Source of the DNA: Microdochium bolleyi
Lineage: Eukaryota > Ascomycota > Sordariomycetes > Xylariales > Microdochiaceae
Length of the DNA: 64,000 bases
Direction: 5' to 3'
Assembly: GCA_001566295.1 (NCBI GenBank)
Contig: KQ964246.1
Span: forward strand, 124,001-188,000
Below are positions 32,585 to 43,505 of this stretch, piece after piece. Under the pieces are notes generated by a model that saw only the letters and a list, made by a program, of their open reading frames with translations, was not told where the DNA came from and searched no databases. The number at the start of each line of letters is the position of its first letter. The stretch's first letter is position 1. A program made the translations under genes and the position numbers.

Positions 32585-35500
32585 GGTTGAAGAGGCTCCG
32601 TCTGGTAACCCGGTTTCCTAACCTTCCGAGCCTTGCACTGTCTTGTCGGTGGTGCTTGAAAAGTTGCAGAGATCTGAAATCGAGGCTGGACGGCATGCCT
32701 TTGTACAGAGGACGAACAGAGGCGAGAGCCTTGCCCTCGCTGGCCGGGTGCGGTATTGCACCTGACGATTCATAAAGCTGACATGCAGCAAGCAGCCGTG
32801 GGTTACACCCGCAGAGGGCACCAAGTCGCCGAATCAGAGAACGCCGAGAACAGGCCAATCGGACACCGCATGTTGCCCAATCGCAGGGGCGCTTCGCCCA
32901 GGGGTCAGGGGGTTTGTTCGACGCGGGAATAACAGGCATTCCCTCCCTTGCCTCCACCAAGGAGTGCAACTGACGGTTGGTTGACTGGTCCGCCGTGGGG
33001 CGGCTGATCGGAGGCCGCCGGGCTGATAAGGTGCTTAATGCGAACAATGCGATCGTCTAATAATGTCGGTCATCCACCTGCAGCCTGCAGCGCTGCTGCT
33101 GCGCCGCACTGGGTTCGCAACCGACCAAACGAGCCAAGACGCCGGCGTCCGGTCGGGAGCCGCACATCCCAGCTGTGGGAAGGGTATATATACCTTTCTG
33201 CTCGGATCTCAAAGGCAAAGTCCGACAATTGCCAGGTTGGGAAGAGGCAGAGAATGCATAGAATTGGATGAGTATCGATGCGTAGAGTCATGTTGATACA
33301 ATAGGCGGGGAACCTCTCGGTAAGTTTTGGGTGGAGAGAAATATTTAAAAGCGACAAGGCCAGCGAGAGGTCTGAGGGAGCGAGCATGTATGTACCTATC
33401 GCTCCCCGGGACCTCAGATGCCATAGCTATCTGGATGAAGTTTCAGCTGATTGCTATACGTGACACTGATGAAGCATTTCTTGAAGCTGCTCCGGGCGCC
33501 ACAGCCGAGCAGCACATCTCGCCTCCTCGGTGACGAGGTGCCCTCAGAGGTCAAGCAAAATGAGCTGTTACTCTGGTTATCAGTGTAGGGTCCCACCTCT
33601 CGGCAGTCACTGCGGTGACTTTGTTGGTCACAGTGACCATAACCAGACCAGACGTGTTCAAATCTCAGGAAACTTCTGGATGCCATGGCAGAATCAGCTG
33701 ATGATGAATTCTGGGTTGCAAAGTCCCTTTCCCTCAGTGAAATAATCAATCATTTTCGTCGATAAAGTGTAGTATTCTCATCATGAAAAGATTCTTTTCT
33801 CCTTCATATCTTTCGATTTGCGAGATTTCTGTAAATTCTGGACATCCCTTTCGGTGATATGATGGCTAGTGCCCAATGCCCAGAGCTCGGTCCGATCTCG
33901 TGTTCGCCTAGAACCAGCGGCTGATGGGTACAAATGACTTCCACATATGACCACGAAAAGACCTGATCACCACATATGAATTGGGCACTCCGAAAGCTTG
34001 TGAGAACTGTCACATGCCATCATCAGGAGCACCACAACTGATCAAATTCCCACCTGCTGAATGCATCAAGCCTGAACGCAGCCTCGCTATCAAGGAGTCC
34101 AAAACCCCGCAAAATGCAAGAGCTGCGCAGACTATTCACCCAACGCGCTTCGCGATTCTGCCAAGGGCCAGGCGTCAAGCGTCGGCTTGACCGACGAGAA
34201 TCAATCCTCATCAGCGGTAGGCTTCATGACAAGCCAGGAGGCCCAGTTTGGATTATTGCCGTCCTTGCTTCGTTTTAGCTCCTTTCCACCAGCACGAATG
34301 CTCGTGATCACGCCTCCACTCGAAATTGGCCAGGAAGCAACCAGGACGGCCAAGACTCGATTGCTATTCGGTACCCTTGCGCCGAGCCCATGTCCGATGG
34401 CGGCCACGAAAGCGAGCAATGCGACGACTCGGCCGAAGCGTGTTGCGGCACGGGGGCCAAACCGCCGCTGGCCACACGCGACACCTTCGGCGCAGGACAG
34501 TCCGTATTCGGGAGCAGAAGCTGACCCCTGTTGCCGATCGACGGGTAGGTCACGGAGTACTGTTTCCTCCTCGAGACCCTGTGAAGCTCAGCAGCGCACG
34601 TATGCATGTGGTATTCATTCCGCTTGCTGTTGTGGCTGACGTTGCGTTCAGCCACAAAAGAGCCTCTACGCACGCGCCCTGGTGGCGGCACTGGACACGT
34701 TAGTCTAGACAAGTGATTTTGAAATACCTCCAAGCTCCGAACGGCCGCACAAGAGCCACAAAAAGTGAAGGTGGAGCAGTGCTCCGTCGTACACGTAGCG
34801 TAATAGTGTGCCCACTGACGCGCGTCGAGGGCTTCCGGCCGTCAAGTTTGGCCACTGTGTCCTCCGAAGCTAAGCAGAGTTCGGATACCAGCTCAGGATA
34901 CTGCTGGGCCATTAAGCATAACTTAAGAAGTCGACGATGGTGGACAGAGGTAGCTCGTCAGGCAAGCCATGCGGCGCGTGCCGGGGACACGTACGCCGCA
35001 CCGCGTGAGGTGGAGTCTGAAATCGCTGAGCCACTCTTGACAGCTCTGAAATCACCATGGCTGGATTTCTCCCAGCGTGTGTGGGGATGGAATGTGGCTG
35101 ATCAATTGCCTATTGTGCCGTCCCTTGCCTCCGCGGCGCCAGATGATTGACACGTAGGAACCTCAGACATGATGCACCCGCGAGAGAAAGCGCGCCGGTA
35201 TGCAACACGTTCATGCTGCAATCTTCCGCTGCTCAGTCGCGCTTTCGAGACAATGGACCTCGGATTAACCCGTATGTGCTGTGCTTTGGGACCTGACTCG
35301 CCATCACGGAACGCGCGACGCTTTGTCACTGGCAAGTGGTCATGGAGCACAGAGTCCCCACCGCCTCAGCCGGTCAGCCGGGTCGCAAGGGCCCGAAGAG
35401 TGGCCCCATCAGCTGAAGGTCTCCAGGCAGCCGTTTAAATACCCATCTCGTTCCTGCACACTGGGCAGAAGTGTTGCAAGACGGGACACAGGGGAGGGGG

Positions 35501-37009
35501 CTGATTGGGATCCACGCCGAGTGTTGCGGGTTCCTGATTCTGGGTGTGGCTCGTAAAGGTGGGAAGCGAAGGGCGCTGACAATCCGCCTCTGCTTCGTGT
35601 TGCTCCTGACGTTCTTAAGATGGGGGCAAGGGTGAGCTGGGGATGGCGCCGGCTGGCGAGAACCTTGTGAGGCTGCCGTCGTGAGGATTGCTGCAGCGTG
35701 GTGGCGCAGCCGGTTCAGGGGCGCAACCTTAAGCATATTTGATGTGTTGCATGCGATGGTTCCTCTGCACATCGTGATTGTTTCTCGGTGAAGGCAGAAA
35801 CCATAAACGTGAGGGGGTTCGATGCTAAGCCGCCAGCGTCCGGCTCCCAAGCTGTCAAGGGCTCAGGGGTCCTCGAAGCAAGCTTCAACGCCGAGAAGAC
35901 GACGGTGGGGCTGCTGTGCGGATGTAAGTCGCTGACACAAGACCGATACAGAGAAGAAGCAGCATCCAAGACGAGAACAGACCTCCGCCGCTGCAAGAAC
36001 ATTTCATCCGGGCAGGAGTAAGGCAAGGACAATGCAGACATAACTTACCACTTGCTACCTTTAGTGGCCAGCAAGCAAAGCACCACGTCTTAGGCCGAGA
36101 GCGGGTCGTTCGTACGCTTACTCAAGCTAACTCTCGCTGTGAAAAGTGCAATGGCCCTGACTTCTCGTATTCTTGGAATTACCGCTGGAATGGGGCCCCC
36201 TAGCCCGCCTTGTTGCGCCGCTCACACCACCCGCACCACCTGAGTGCCAGGGGCCATCCCTTCCATCAATCGAGCTGTATTGGGAAGCTTTGCCAAGTGC
36301 TTGTCGTCTTGGGATGGGCCAGGCTCTCTCTGCACCCAGATTGTCGAATCAATTACGCCGTGCCCATTCATGAGACAGGCCATTGTGCAAAGATGCGTGA
36401 TGGCAGCACGATCCGGACAGGGTCTCAGCTGACGGTCCCTCCCTTGTCCCGTGTCTCGAGCGCTGTTACGCGCTCCGTACGAGTCTCCGACTCACGAGAC
36501 TTCCCCACCCTGAAGCCAAGACGCTACCTCGGGGCCGTCAAGGCTTATTGATCGTCTGCATCAGAGTGTGGAGAAGAAATGTCATCGATGTCGCAGGCTT
36601 GCAGCCCATTTGTTCTCGACGTCTCCGTAGAACATAACCGGGCTGCCCCCGCCTGCTGTTCCTTCGTTCTGCGTCTTAGGCTTTCCCTTCCTCACACCTC
36701 GTGACTTGGACACTTGCCATTCGACCATCAACATCTCGAGGCTTGTTACCGGAACGATTCGATTCCAATCAGCAAGGACACAATAGCATGGAAGCTCAGC
36801 GGATGAGACGGTAATCAGAACGCCCCGACAGAGGAATCCGGCTCATCTCTCCACACGCCAGCCCCGACTGGCACGGCGAAGACGTCATTGTACCACGAGG
36901 AGGAACAACTCGCGACCGCGACAACAACGACTACGCCACAACACTTCCGCAAGACGCCATATTTACCGCTGGGAGCTGTCTCTGAAATTCGTTACACAAC
37001 ACCAACACA
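32585..37009. other. Long intergenic region
   Basis: About 4.4 kb between divergent genes. No supported gene on either strand. It holds the paired GTCAC/GTGAC palindromes (33605-33638) and a short stretch near 34850-34910 faintly like 5S rRNA that was not accepted. The proximal ends contain the promoters of the acetyltransferase-like and GH76 genes. A TATATA tract lies near 33186-33192. Confidence 0.4.
33605..33638. repeat. Two adjacent inverted repeats of GTCAC/GTGAC
   Basis: AGTCAC-tgcg-GTGACT (33605-33620) is followed 5 bp later by GGTCAC-a-GTGACC (33626-33638). Both are perfect dyads sharing the core GTCAC. Such paired dyads could be binding sites for a dimeric regulator, or chance. Confidence 0.5.
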
Positions 37010-38608
37010 ATGCTCACCTCATCACTATGGCGGCTTGCCGCCGCAGCCACCATCGGCGCGAAGACGGCCTTTGCTGCACTGCCGGCAGTCGACTTTGACG
37101 ACAATGGTAAGCTGCAGTCCGCATCATACGTTCGCCCATGCACACCTTGTCCGCTGACCTCGCTCTCTCACGCTTGACAGAGTCCATCAAAGCGGCCGCG
37201 AAGCTCGTCGCGACGGACATGATGTCCTTCTATCCGCCGTACAACGGCGTGCTCGGCTGGACGACCGGCATCCTGCCTGGCCCGCCGCCCAACGGTCTCT
37301 ACTACTGGTGGCAGGGCGGTGCGATGTGGGGGACGCTGCTCGACTACCGGCATCAGACGGGCGACAAGCAGTTCGACCGCTGGATCAGCGAGGCGATGCT
37401 CGCGCAGGTCGGCGACAAGTTCGACTACAACCCGCGCAACTGGTCGGCGTCGATGGGCAACGACGACCAGGCCTTCTGGGCCATGTCGGCCCTCATCGCG
37501 GCCGAGACCGGGTACACGGATCCCCCCAAGGACCAGCCGCAGTGGCTCGCCCTCGCGCAGGGCACGCTGCACAGCCAGATGAACATGCAGCGCCGCGTCG
37601 CCGCGAACGCCAACAGCCCCTGCGCCTGGGGCTTGCGGTGGCAGGTGTACCAGACCAACAACGGCTGGGACTACATCAACACCATCTCCAACGGCTGCTT
37701 CATGAACATGGCCGCGCGCGTCGGCAGGTACACGGGCAACACGACATACTTTGAGTGGGCCGAGAAGACGTGGGATTTCATCCGCGGGCTCAAGTACGTC
37801 GCGGACGACTACCAGGTGTACGACGGCGCGCACGAGCCGACCGGTTGTCAGACCATCAACCCGTTCACCTTCTCGTACAACGCGGCGGTGCTGATGCAGT
37901 CCTGCGCATACATGTACAATGCGGTATGTTTCCTCCTTTTCTGAATACTGTCTACCCCTTTTCCAATCCGCAGCAGGCTAATTCTCTTCTCTTGCATCAT
38001 CACAGACCAACGGCGCCGACAAGTGGAAGCAGCAGATCGATGGCCTGCTCAACCGCACCATCGTCTCCTTCTTCGGCGAGACGGGCGTCGCCTTCGAGCG
38101 CAACTGCGAGGGCGCCTCCACGGGCTGCAACACCGACATGCGGTCCTTCAAGGGCTACCTGCACCGGTGGATGGCGTCGACGATGAAGCTCGCGCCCTAC
38201 ACGGCGCCGACCATCATGCCCGTGCTGCGCTCGTCGGCCAAGGCCGCGCTCAAGACGTGCACGGGCGGGACCAACGGCCGGATGTGCGGCTTCCAGTGGC
38301 GCTCGGGCGAATTCGTCGGCCCCGCGGGCGCCGGCGAGCAGATGAACGTCCTGGGCGCGCTCATGTCGGTCATGAACCCGGCCGACATCCGGGCGCCGCT
38401 GACCAACGCCACGGGCGGCACCTCCGGGGGCAGCCTGACGGCCGGCACGGGAGGCGACATGAACATCTTCGACAGGAGCTATCGGCCAATCACCACGGGG
38501 GACCGGGCGGGCGCGGGCATCGCCACGGCGGTGCTGCTCGGGTTGTTCCTGAGCACGATGGCGTGGCTGAACTGGGACCAGTTCCGGAGCGTGGGGTCGC
38601 TGCACTGA
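37010..38608 (+). CDS. GH76 mannan endo-1,6-alpha-mannosidase / transglycosidase (DFG5/DCW1-type), GPI-anchored
   Basis: Three exons, 37010-37106, 37181-37923 and 38006-38608, encode 480 aa. A signal peptide (about 1-22, ending KTAFA) leads into the GH76 domain, with YYWWQGGAMWGTLLDYRH (73-90), the acidic pair in SMGNDDQAFWAM (Asp127-Asp128) that is catalytic in GH76, and NGWDYINTISNGCFMN. The C-terminus has a Gly/Thr-rich linker and a hydrophobic tail (GIATAVLLGLFLSTMAWL), as expected for a GPI signal. Yeast Dfg5/Dcw1 are plasma-membrane GPI proteins thought to move GPI-glycoproteins into the cell wall. Length and domain order are normal for the family. Codon bias is strongly GC3, as in other highly expressed genes here. 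Confidence 0.93.
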
Positions 38609-39239
38609 GAAAATAGGGGGCAGAGGAGTTTTATCCCGTCGCATTTCATTCACCGGCGTTTCCTGGGTCTACCTTGTCCATTTCTGATGCTCCCCATTCT
38701 ACAGGGTATATATAATCTTCATCTTCTATCGTTACGTGTCCGCACCTGTTCAAAATCATCATGAATCTGGGAACATCAACCGCTCCGCTACCGCGTGACA
38801 AACCAGCCCTGCAAGATATATAAGCCTGGGCCAAAAGGCTCATTGTCAAGGCGAGCCAACAGGCTGCGTCGGCCCGCGGACGAACCCCTGGCCGCGCACT
38901 CTGGACCCCAGCACCGGTACGAGGTCCTGCATCCTGGTCAGGGGTCCAATACCCCAACGTGTGTGGCGCAGGGTTTTGCTTGTGGCCGGCGCTGGCTCCC
39001 GTCGACCTGCACGCAGACCCTTACAACAACGAAAACGTCAGACGACATGCCGATACGGGGAATGGGAACGCTGTGCTCGCCCACGCCGTGAAATCGAACC
39101 CTGATAATTACCCTGCGCTCTTGCGCCTTGCGCCCTGCTCACCCCAAGTGAGACCGAGAGACACGCCCTGCCTGGTGCAGGCGCTGGTGTTGAGAGTTAG
39201 CCAAACGTATCCTCGACCACCACCACTCCCACCACCACC
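38609..39239 (+). other. Intergenic region upstream of the cysteine-rich TM pair
   Basis: About 630 bp. A TATATAAG lies at 38817-38824, about 415 bp upstream of the next ATG, so the leader would be long if this box is used. A CCACCACCA tract directly precedes the start codon at 39240. Confidence 0.4.
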
Positions 39240-39821
39240 ATGGCGCCATCCAGGCACACCACCATCAACAGCACCGCGTCCACCATCTCCTCCTCCTCCG
39301 CCGCCGCCAGCACGGCGCCTGCCTGCGTCGTCGGCGGGAACTGGGTGCAGCCATCGTACCACGGCGCGAACCCGGATGGTGGCATCATCTCGGACATGCC
39401 TTATAGTGGGATAGCGGGCGATGACCCGACCAACCCCATCGTGTCCGAGTGCTGCCTGCCCTACCAGGTCCAGTTCCTGCCCCCGTGCATCCTGTGGTGC
39501 CCTTATGCCAACGCCGACGAGTGGGGGATTTGGCAGGCGTGCATGCGCGGCCGCGGGCTCGAGCCGGGTGCCGAGTTCGGCACCTCCGCACCGAAGCTGG
39601 GCGGGCGTTCCGGCCTCGACGTGCGCATGGCGCTCATGTACGGCATCGTGGCCATCGCCGCGGGCCTCGGGATCGCGTTCGCGATCGTGCAGAGGGCCAA
39701 GGTGCTCGAAGGGAAGAGGGCGGCACTAAGCGCGGCTGCGCTGTGGAGGATCGTGACGCCGTCGATCGCGTCTGAGAGCACTGTTGATGTGGTCCGGTTA
39801 GAGGAGACCAAGGGCCTATGA
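39240..39821 (+). CDS. Novel cysteine-rich single-TM protein, tandem copy 1
   Basis: Single exon of 193 aa. It starts with a Ser/Thr/Ala-rich segment (about 1-28) without a normal signal peptide. The conserved core (about 30-120) reads CVVGGNW, MPYSGIAGDDPTNPIV, SECCLPYQVQF, PPCILWCP, then WQACMRGRGLEPGAEFG. A single TM helix follows (MYGIVAIAAGLGIAFAIVQ), then a basic KVLEGKRAAL segment. Copy 2 at 40766 shares the core, the TM and the GKR motif, while the N- and C-terminal tails differ. The topology implied by the basic residues after the helix is core outside, tail inside. Not a family I recognise. Neighbouring GH76 and plasma-membrane genes do not establish a role. Confidence 0.78.
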   Translation: MAPSRHTTINSTASTISSSSAAASTAPACVVGGNWVQPSYHGANPDGGIISDMPYSGIAGDDPTNPIVSECCLPYQVQFLPPCILWCPYANADEWGIWQACMRGRGLEPGAEFGTSAPKLGGRSGLDVRMALMYGIVAIAAGLGIAFAIVQRAKVLEGKRAALSAAALWRIVTPSIASESTVDVVRLEETKGL

Positions 39822-40765
39822 CACGTTTCCTGGTGTGGGGGAGGTTGTTGCGTTCGGCGAGGTGTGCACAGTTGTACCAGGTGGCTATTCGATTCGTCCA
39901 GGTCTCGATGTCTTCCTCCATCTCCTTTATGAGCTCACTGCAATCATGTGTATATAGAGTTGAGCGAGGTCGAGTTGTCCCCTTAGCATTGCATCAAGCG
40001 GCACTATTTGGCTCTTTGAGCACCTCAAAGTGTTTTCTATGGTATACAGTCCTCAAATTTGTGGTATGTCCAGTATACAGGTGGAAGCGGCGTCTCTCTT
40101 GCAAGCTGGATCCTGTGTAACCCCTGTCTTTGGATTTAGCCGATGCTACGGATGATGCATGACGGAGCACACACAAGTGGCCACCAAATCCCGCGATTGG
40201 CCCAGTCCTGTTAACTCTAAGAGAGTCTATCTCACGGAAGGTGGTGTCCAGATCCAGGACTTCATAAGCGCGAGGCTCGTCATCCAATGCCGTTCACTCC
40301 TGAACATTTACCTCCATCCCGTCAGCCTGCATAAACCGGTACAGACCCCTGTGGCTTCGCCCTGCTGGGGAACCCCGGGGCAAATACCGGACCCTGCCTG
40401 GGTGTCTTGGGGGCCATGTTGTTCACCCCAGGAGGATTGAAGCCCCCCCGTGCACAGGGCCTTGCGTCGCAACTCTCCTGTTTCCCACTCACATTGGCGG
40501 CAGAAGAAGTGACTCTACCATGGCTAGACCAAGCACGACGGCGTAGGAGTGTGCTTCGGCTCGGCCTTTCCGCAGACCAGAAGGGACGGTCTTCGCACGC
40601 ACACGCAGGCACCCGTCGCGGCCGTAGTCGCGGCCTGCTATTCTCGCGCCTTGTCAAGCGACGACCGTTCCTGCGTCCGGTCCACTGCGCCGTTTGTGGC
40701 TGACCAGGGCTGAAGATCGCGCAGCCTCCACACAAAGCTTCAACAGACAGACAGAAGAACCAGTA
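39822..40765 (+). other. Intergenic region between tandem copies
   Basis: About 940 bp. No gene was found; it should contain the promoter of copy 2. The open frame of copy 2 extends 24 codons upstream of its chosen start (to 40694). Confidence 0.4.
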
Positions 40766-41458
40766 ATGGCGCCCACTACCGCCGTCGCCGATGACGACAA
40801 CAACAACAACAACAACGACAAACCCCCCAGACAGAACAATACAAACAGCCCAAAGTGCACCGTCGGCGGCTCCTGGACGGGCACCAACAGGGTCGGCAAC
40901 TACGACTCGTACTACCCGGACGACGACTCACCCATGCCGTACATCGGCATCGCGGGCGACGACCCGACCAACACGGTCGTGGCCGAGTGCTGCCACCCTT
41001 ACACCGTGCACTTTGAGCCACCATGCGTGCTGTGGTGTCCTTCTCCCCGGCGGGACTTCGCCGCCTCCCCCACAGAACCTGCCGAGGGAAACACGGGCAA
41101 CAACGGCACGAAGGGGGTCAGCTGGACAAACTGCATGCGCGCCCGGGGCCTCCACCCGATCGCAGAGTTCGGGTCCAGCCCGCAGCCCAAGCCCCTGTGG
41201 AGACAGAGCCGCTGGCAGAGCCTGCCGGCCGTCTTCGCAGTCGTGGCCATCGCCGCGGGAATGGCGATCGCCTTTGCCGTGGTGCAAGGGGTCAGGGTTG
41301 TCGATGGGAAGAGGATGCTCAGGTTGAGGGCGGCGGCGACGGCGGTCCGGTCGTTGCCAGTGCCGCTACGGGACCTCACTGGGGAGTCGAGGACGCAGCA
41401 GCAGCCGCAGGACGATGGACAAAGCCGCAGGGCGTACGGAACGCTGGGGGCTTTTTGA
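40766..41458 (+). CDS. Novel cysteine-rich single-TM protein, tandem copy 2
   Basis: Single exon. ATG 40766 gives 230 aa and the same MAP start as copy 1; an upstream in-frame codon at 40694 would add 24 residues. The N-terminus contains a polyasparagine run encoded by an AAC repeat (DDDNNNNNNDK). The core repeats the pattern of copy 1: CTVGGSW, MPYIGIAGDDPTNTVV, AECCHPYTVHFEPPCVLWCP, WTNCMRARGLHPIAEFG. Between the WCP and WTNC blocks it has a longer Pro/Gly/Asn insertion. The TM segment (FAVVAIAAGMAIAFAVVQG) is followed by VVDGKRML and a Gln/Arg-rich tail. Conservation of every core cysteine between copies suggests disulfide bonds in a lumenal or extracellular domain. Function unknown. Confidence 0.78.
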   Translation: MAPTTAVADDDNNNNNNDKPPRQNNTNSPKCTVGGSWTGTNRVGNYDSYYPDDDSPMPYIGIAGDDPTNTVVAECCHPYTVHFEPPCVLWCPSPRRDFAASPTEPAEGNTGNNGTKGVSWTNCMRARGLHPIAEFGSSPQPKPLWRQSRWQSLPAVFAVVAIAAGMAIAFAVVQGVRVVDGKRMLRLRAAATAVRSLPVPLRDLTGESRTQQQPQDDGQSRRAYGTLGAF

Positions 41459-41844
41459 ACGACATGATCTTGAGTACGGAACACTCAGGATTGTGTCTGA
41501 CAGGTCTTTTGGTGTGTTGATGGTCTCGGTCTCGCAAAACGATATCAACCTTCCTCTTCCAGACGACGACGGGCTGTTCTTGTCAGTGAAGACCATATTG
41601 GCAGGCCTTACGATGTCAACATTTCGGAGGATCAATATCACAAGTGGTAGGCACTTGTGCCTGGTCTTCCGCAACGGCATGCAACCAGGAGGACAGCCGG
41701 AGGAACAAATGGTGTGAGGCAGTTATCGCAATGCTGTCTACTACAAAAGCCGTGTGTGCCTGGCGTCCCCGGCCGCCTCTTCGGATTGCAAGGGCTTTCT
41801 ATTTCTTTCATGGAGGCCCGCGATCAGTTCTCAGTTAAGGGAAT
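41459..41844. other. Intergenic stretch before decayed ORF
   Basis: About 390 bp downstream of copy 2 with no supported feature. Confidence 0.3.
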
Positions 41845-43056
41845 CCATCTACAATACCAGCAACCAAGCACGAAGGCGCGCTCAACAACGCCATAGACCA
41901 GATCAAGGCACAACAACACGACGCAAGTCACGATAACACGAGCTTCGGAAAAGACAGCACGGCCTCTCCGAAGCCACCCACGGCCCAAGGACGTACGTGG
42001 CAGCAGAATGCGACCTAGATTTCTCTGCAATACCTTTTCGATAACACGCCACAGTTTGTCGAACTGCATGCGCTGAAGCTCGAGGCATATCATCCCAGAC
42101 GCACGCGTGGAAGTTTCAAACCCTGCTGACTTCTTGAGCCTGATCTCCAGAGTCCAGGGTTACGATCTACCCGCTGCGAACAGGTGCTTCAAGAAGAAGC
42201 GGCTCGCACCAACCAACGCGACTGGGGACACCACTTGGATCTCCTTCAACATGATGAAGCGAGTGAGTCCCGAGATCCACGATGTCATGGGCGTCTCGAC
42301 GTCAAAGAACCCACCAAGAAGTCCTGGACGGACCGTAAATAGAACGGCATCGGCCGCGATCTGTGTCTCGCGCTTGGCGGGTTGACCGTCGCAGCGGTGG
42401 AGAACCAGCGTTGGATTTACGCCGTCAGCTTCACCCTGCCGGTTGCCCAAGGAGGCAACAAGATTCTGGTGCTTGCATGGCTGGAGAAACAGGCGGACAC
42501 TCGGGAGCTCGACATCACGATGCTTGCCGAGGACCAGTGTCCTCGACCTCTACACCAGCGCGATCGCTCTGGCGCATCCAGACGCGGACAAGGTTCTGCC
42601 GCGACAACTGCGTGCGTCGCCCTTCTCCACACCTTCAGCCAGTTTGCTGAGGTGTAGGTCTACAAGCCAGCTGTTGCGCACAAGACGTGTTCGTTATTCT
42701 ACCTCGTTGCTAAGGACTACCGGAGCGAGTCTGACGAGGCCAAGGCCGCTGTGGCGAAGTGGCGGCTATGATGGCGGACTGCGAAGTTTGGCTCGCTCGG
42801 GGAGTTGCAGGAACTGTGTGCCATGACTACGGACGAGGTCAAGTCTGTGCTACATGATTTCGGCCAGATATTGACCGAGCTAGCTTGTTTGGTGTTAGAG
42901 GTCCAGGCTGATGCGCTGGCCACGACGCCGTGGAGGAAGAAGACAAGAAGAAGGATGGCGCGTCGCATGAGCTCACAGGGTGGTGAACCAGGTTCGCATG
43001 ATCAAAGGTGCTCGGGCTGTTTTTGTTCCAGCAGTTGTCTGGCTATCCTACGGTAG
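41845..43056 (+). pseudogene. Decayed protein-coding gene, family unknown
   Basis: One plus-strand frame stays coding-like for about 1.2 kb but is broken by in-frame stops: TAG 42016, TGA 42127, TAG 42340, TAG 42655 and TGA 42769. At least two local stretches read better in a neighbouring frame (near 42110-42300 and 42530-42620), implying indels. Protein-like pieces include TVAAVENQRWIYAVSFTLPV, NKILVLAWLEKQADTRELDI, FYLVAKDYRSESDEAKAAV and TTDEVKSVLHDFGQILTEL. Several stops could derive from CAG or CGA by C-to-T change. No family is recognised and no start can be assigned. It may be a gene lost in this strain. Confidence 0.5.
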
Positions 43057-43505
43057 TCTGGCAACGGATGTGAGATTATGCGTCGATGTATTTCGCGGCA
43101 TGATGAGCACGCTCAATCCGAATGTGAGGCAGAATGCTGTTGGCTGTCAACGCTAGACTCTTGCCCAAGTGTTCTTCAGCTGTCCAGACTTCAGCACAAA
43201 GAAAAAAAACCTTGGAGATTTATTGACTCGGACAACACTGTCCTTTTTACAATACACATCTGGCCCCCAAATGCCAAGATCCTTGCAAGCGACCGGGAAA
43301 ACTGCGGAGACTGTGTCTGCCTTGTGCGCATGCCTCCACCCACAAGCCACCGCCGATCTCACGCCGCCTGGCCATGATGGCGAATCTCCCTCTTTTAGTC
43401 CTCTAAGCCATCATAACATCGATTTGCCACGACTGGAATGACGACTGGATACCACGAACTCTTCAGTGCTGCCTATTTCTCGTGAATCATCGCGAGGGGT
43501 GCCCC
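43057..43505. other. Intergenic region upstream of first HET gene
   Basis: About 450 bp. No ORF or repeat was accepted; it includes an A-run near 43200 and should contain the HET gene promoter. Confidence 0.35.

Noticed and set aside
34800..34920. Stretch resembling part of 5S rRNA (gggcttcc, gaagctaagcag)
   Set aside because: Only short words match; the 5' end, box C geometry and overall length of a 5S gene are missing.
38000..38653. 217-codon minus-strand frame
   Set aside because: Shadow of GH76 exon 3; composition only.
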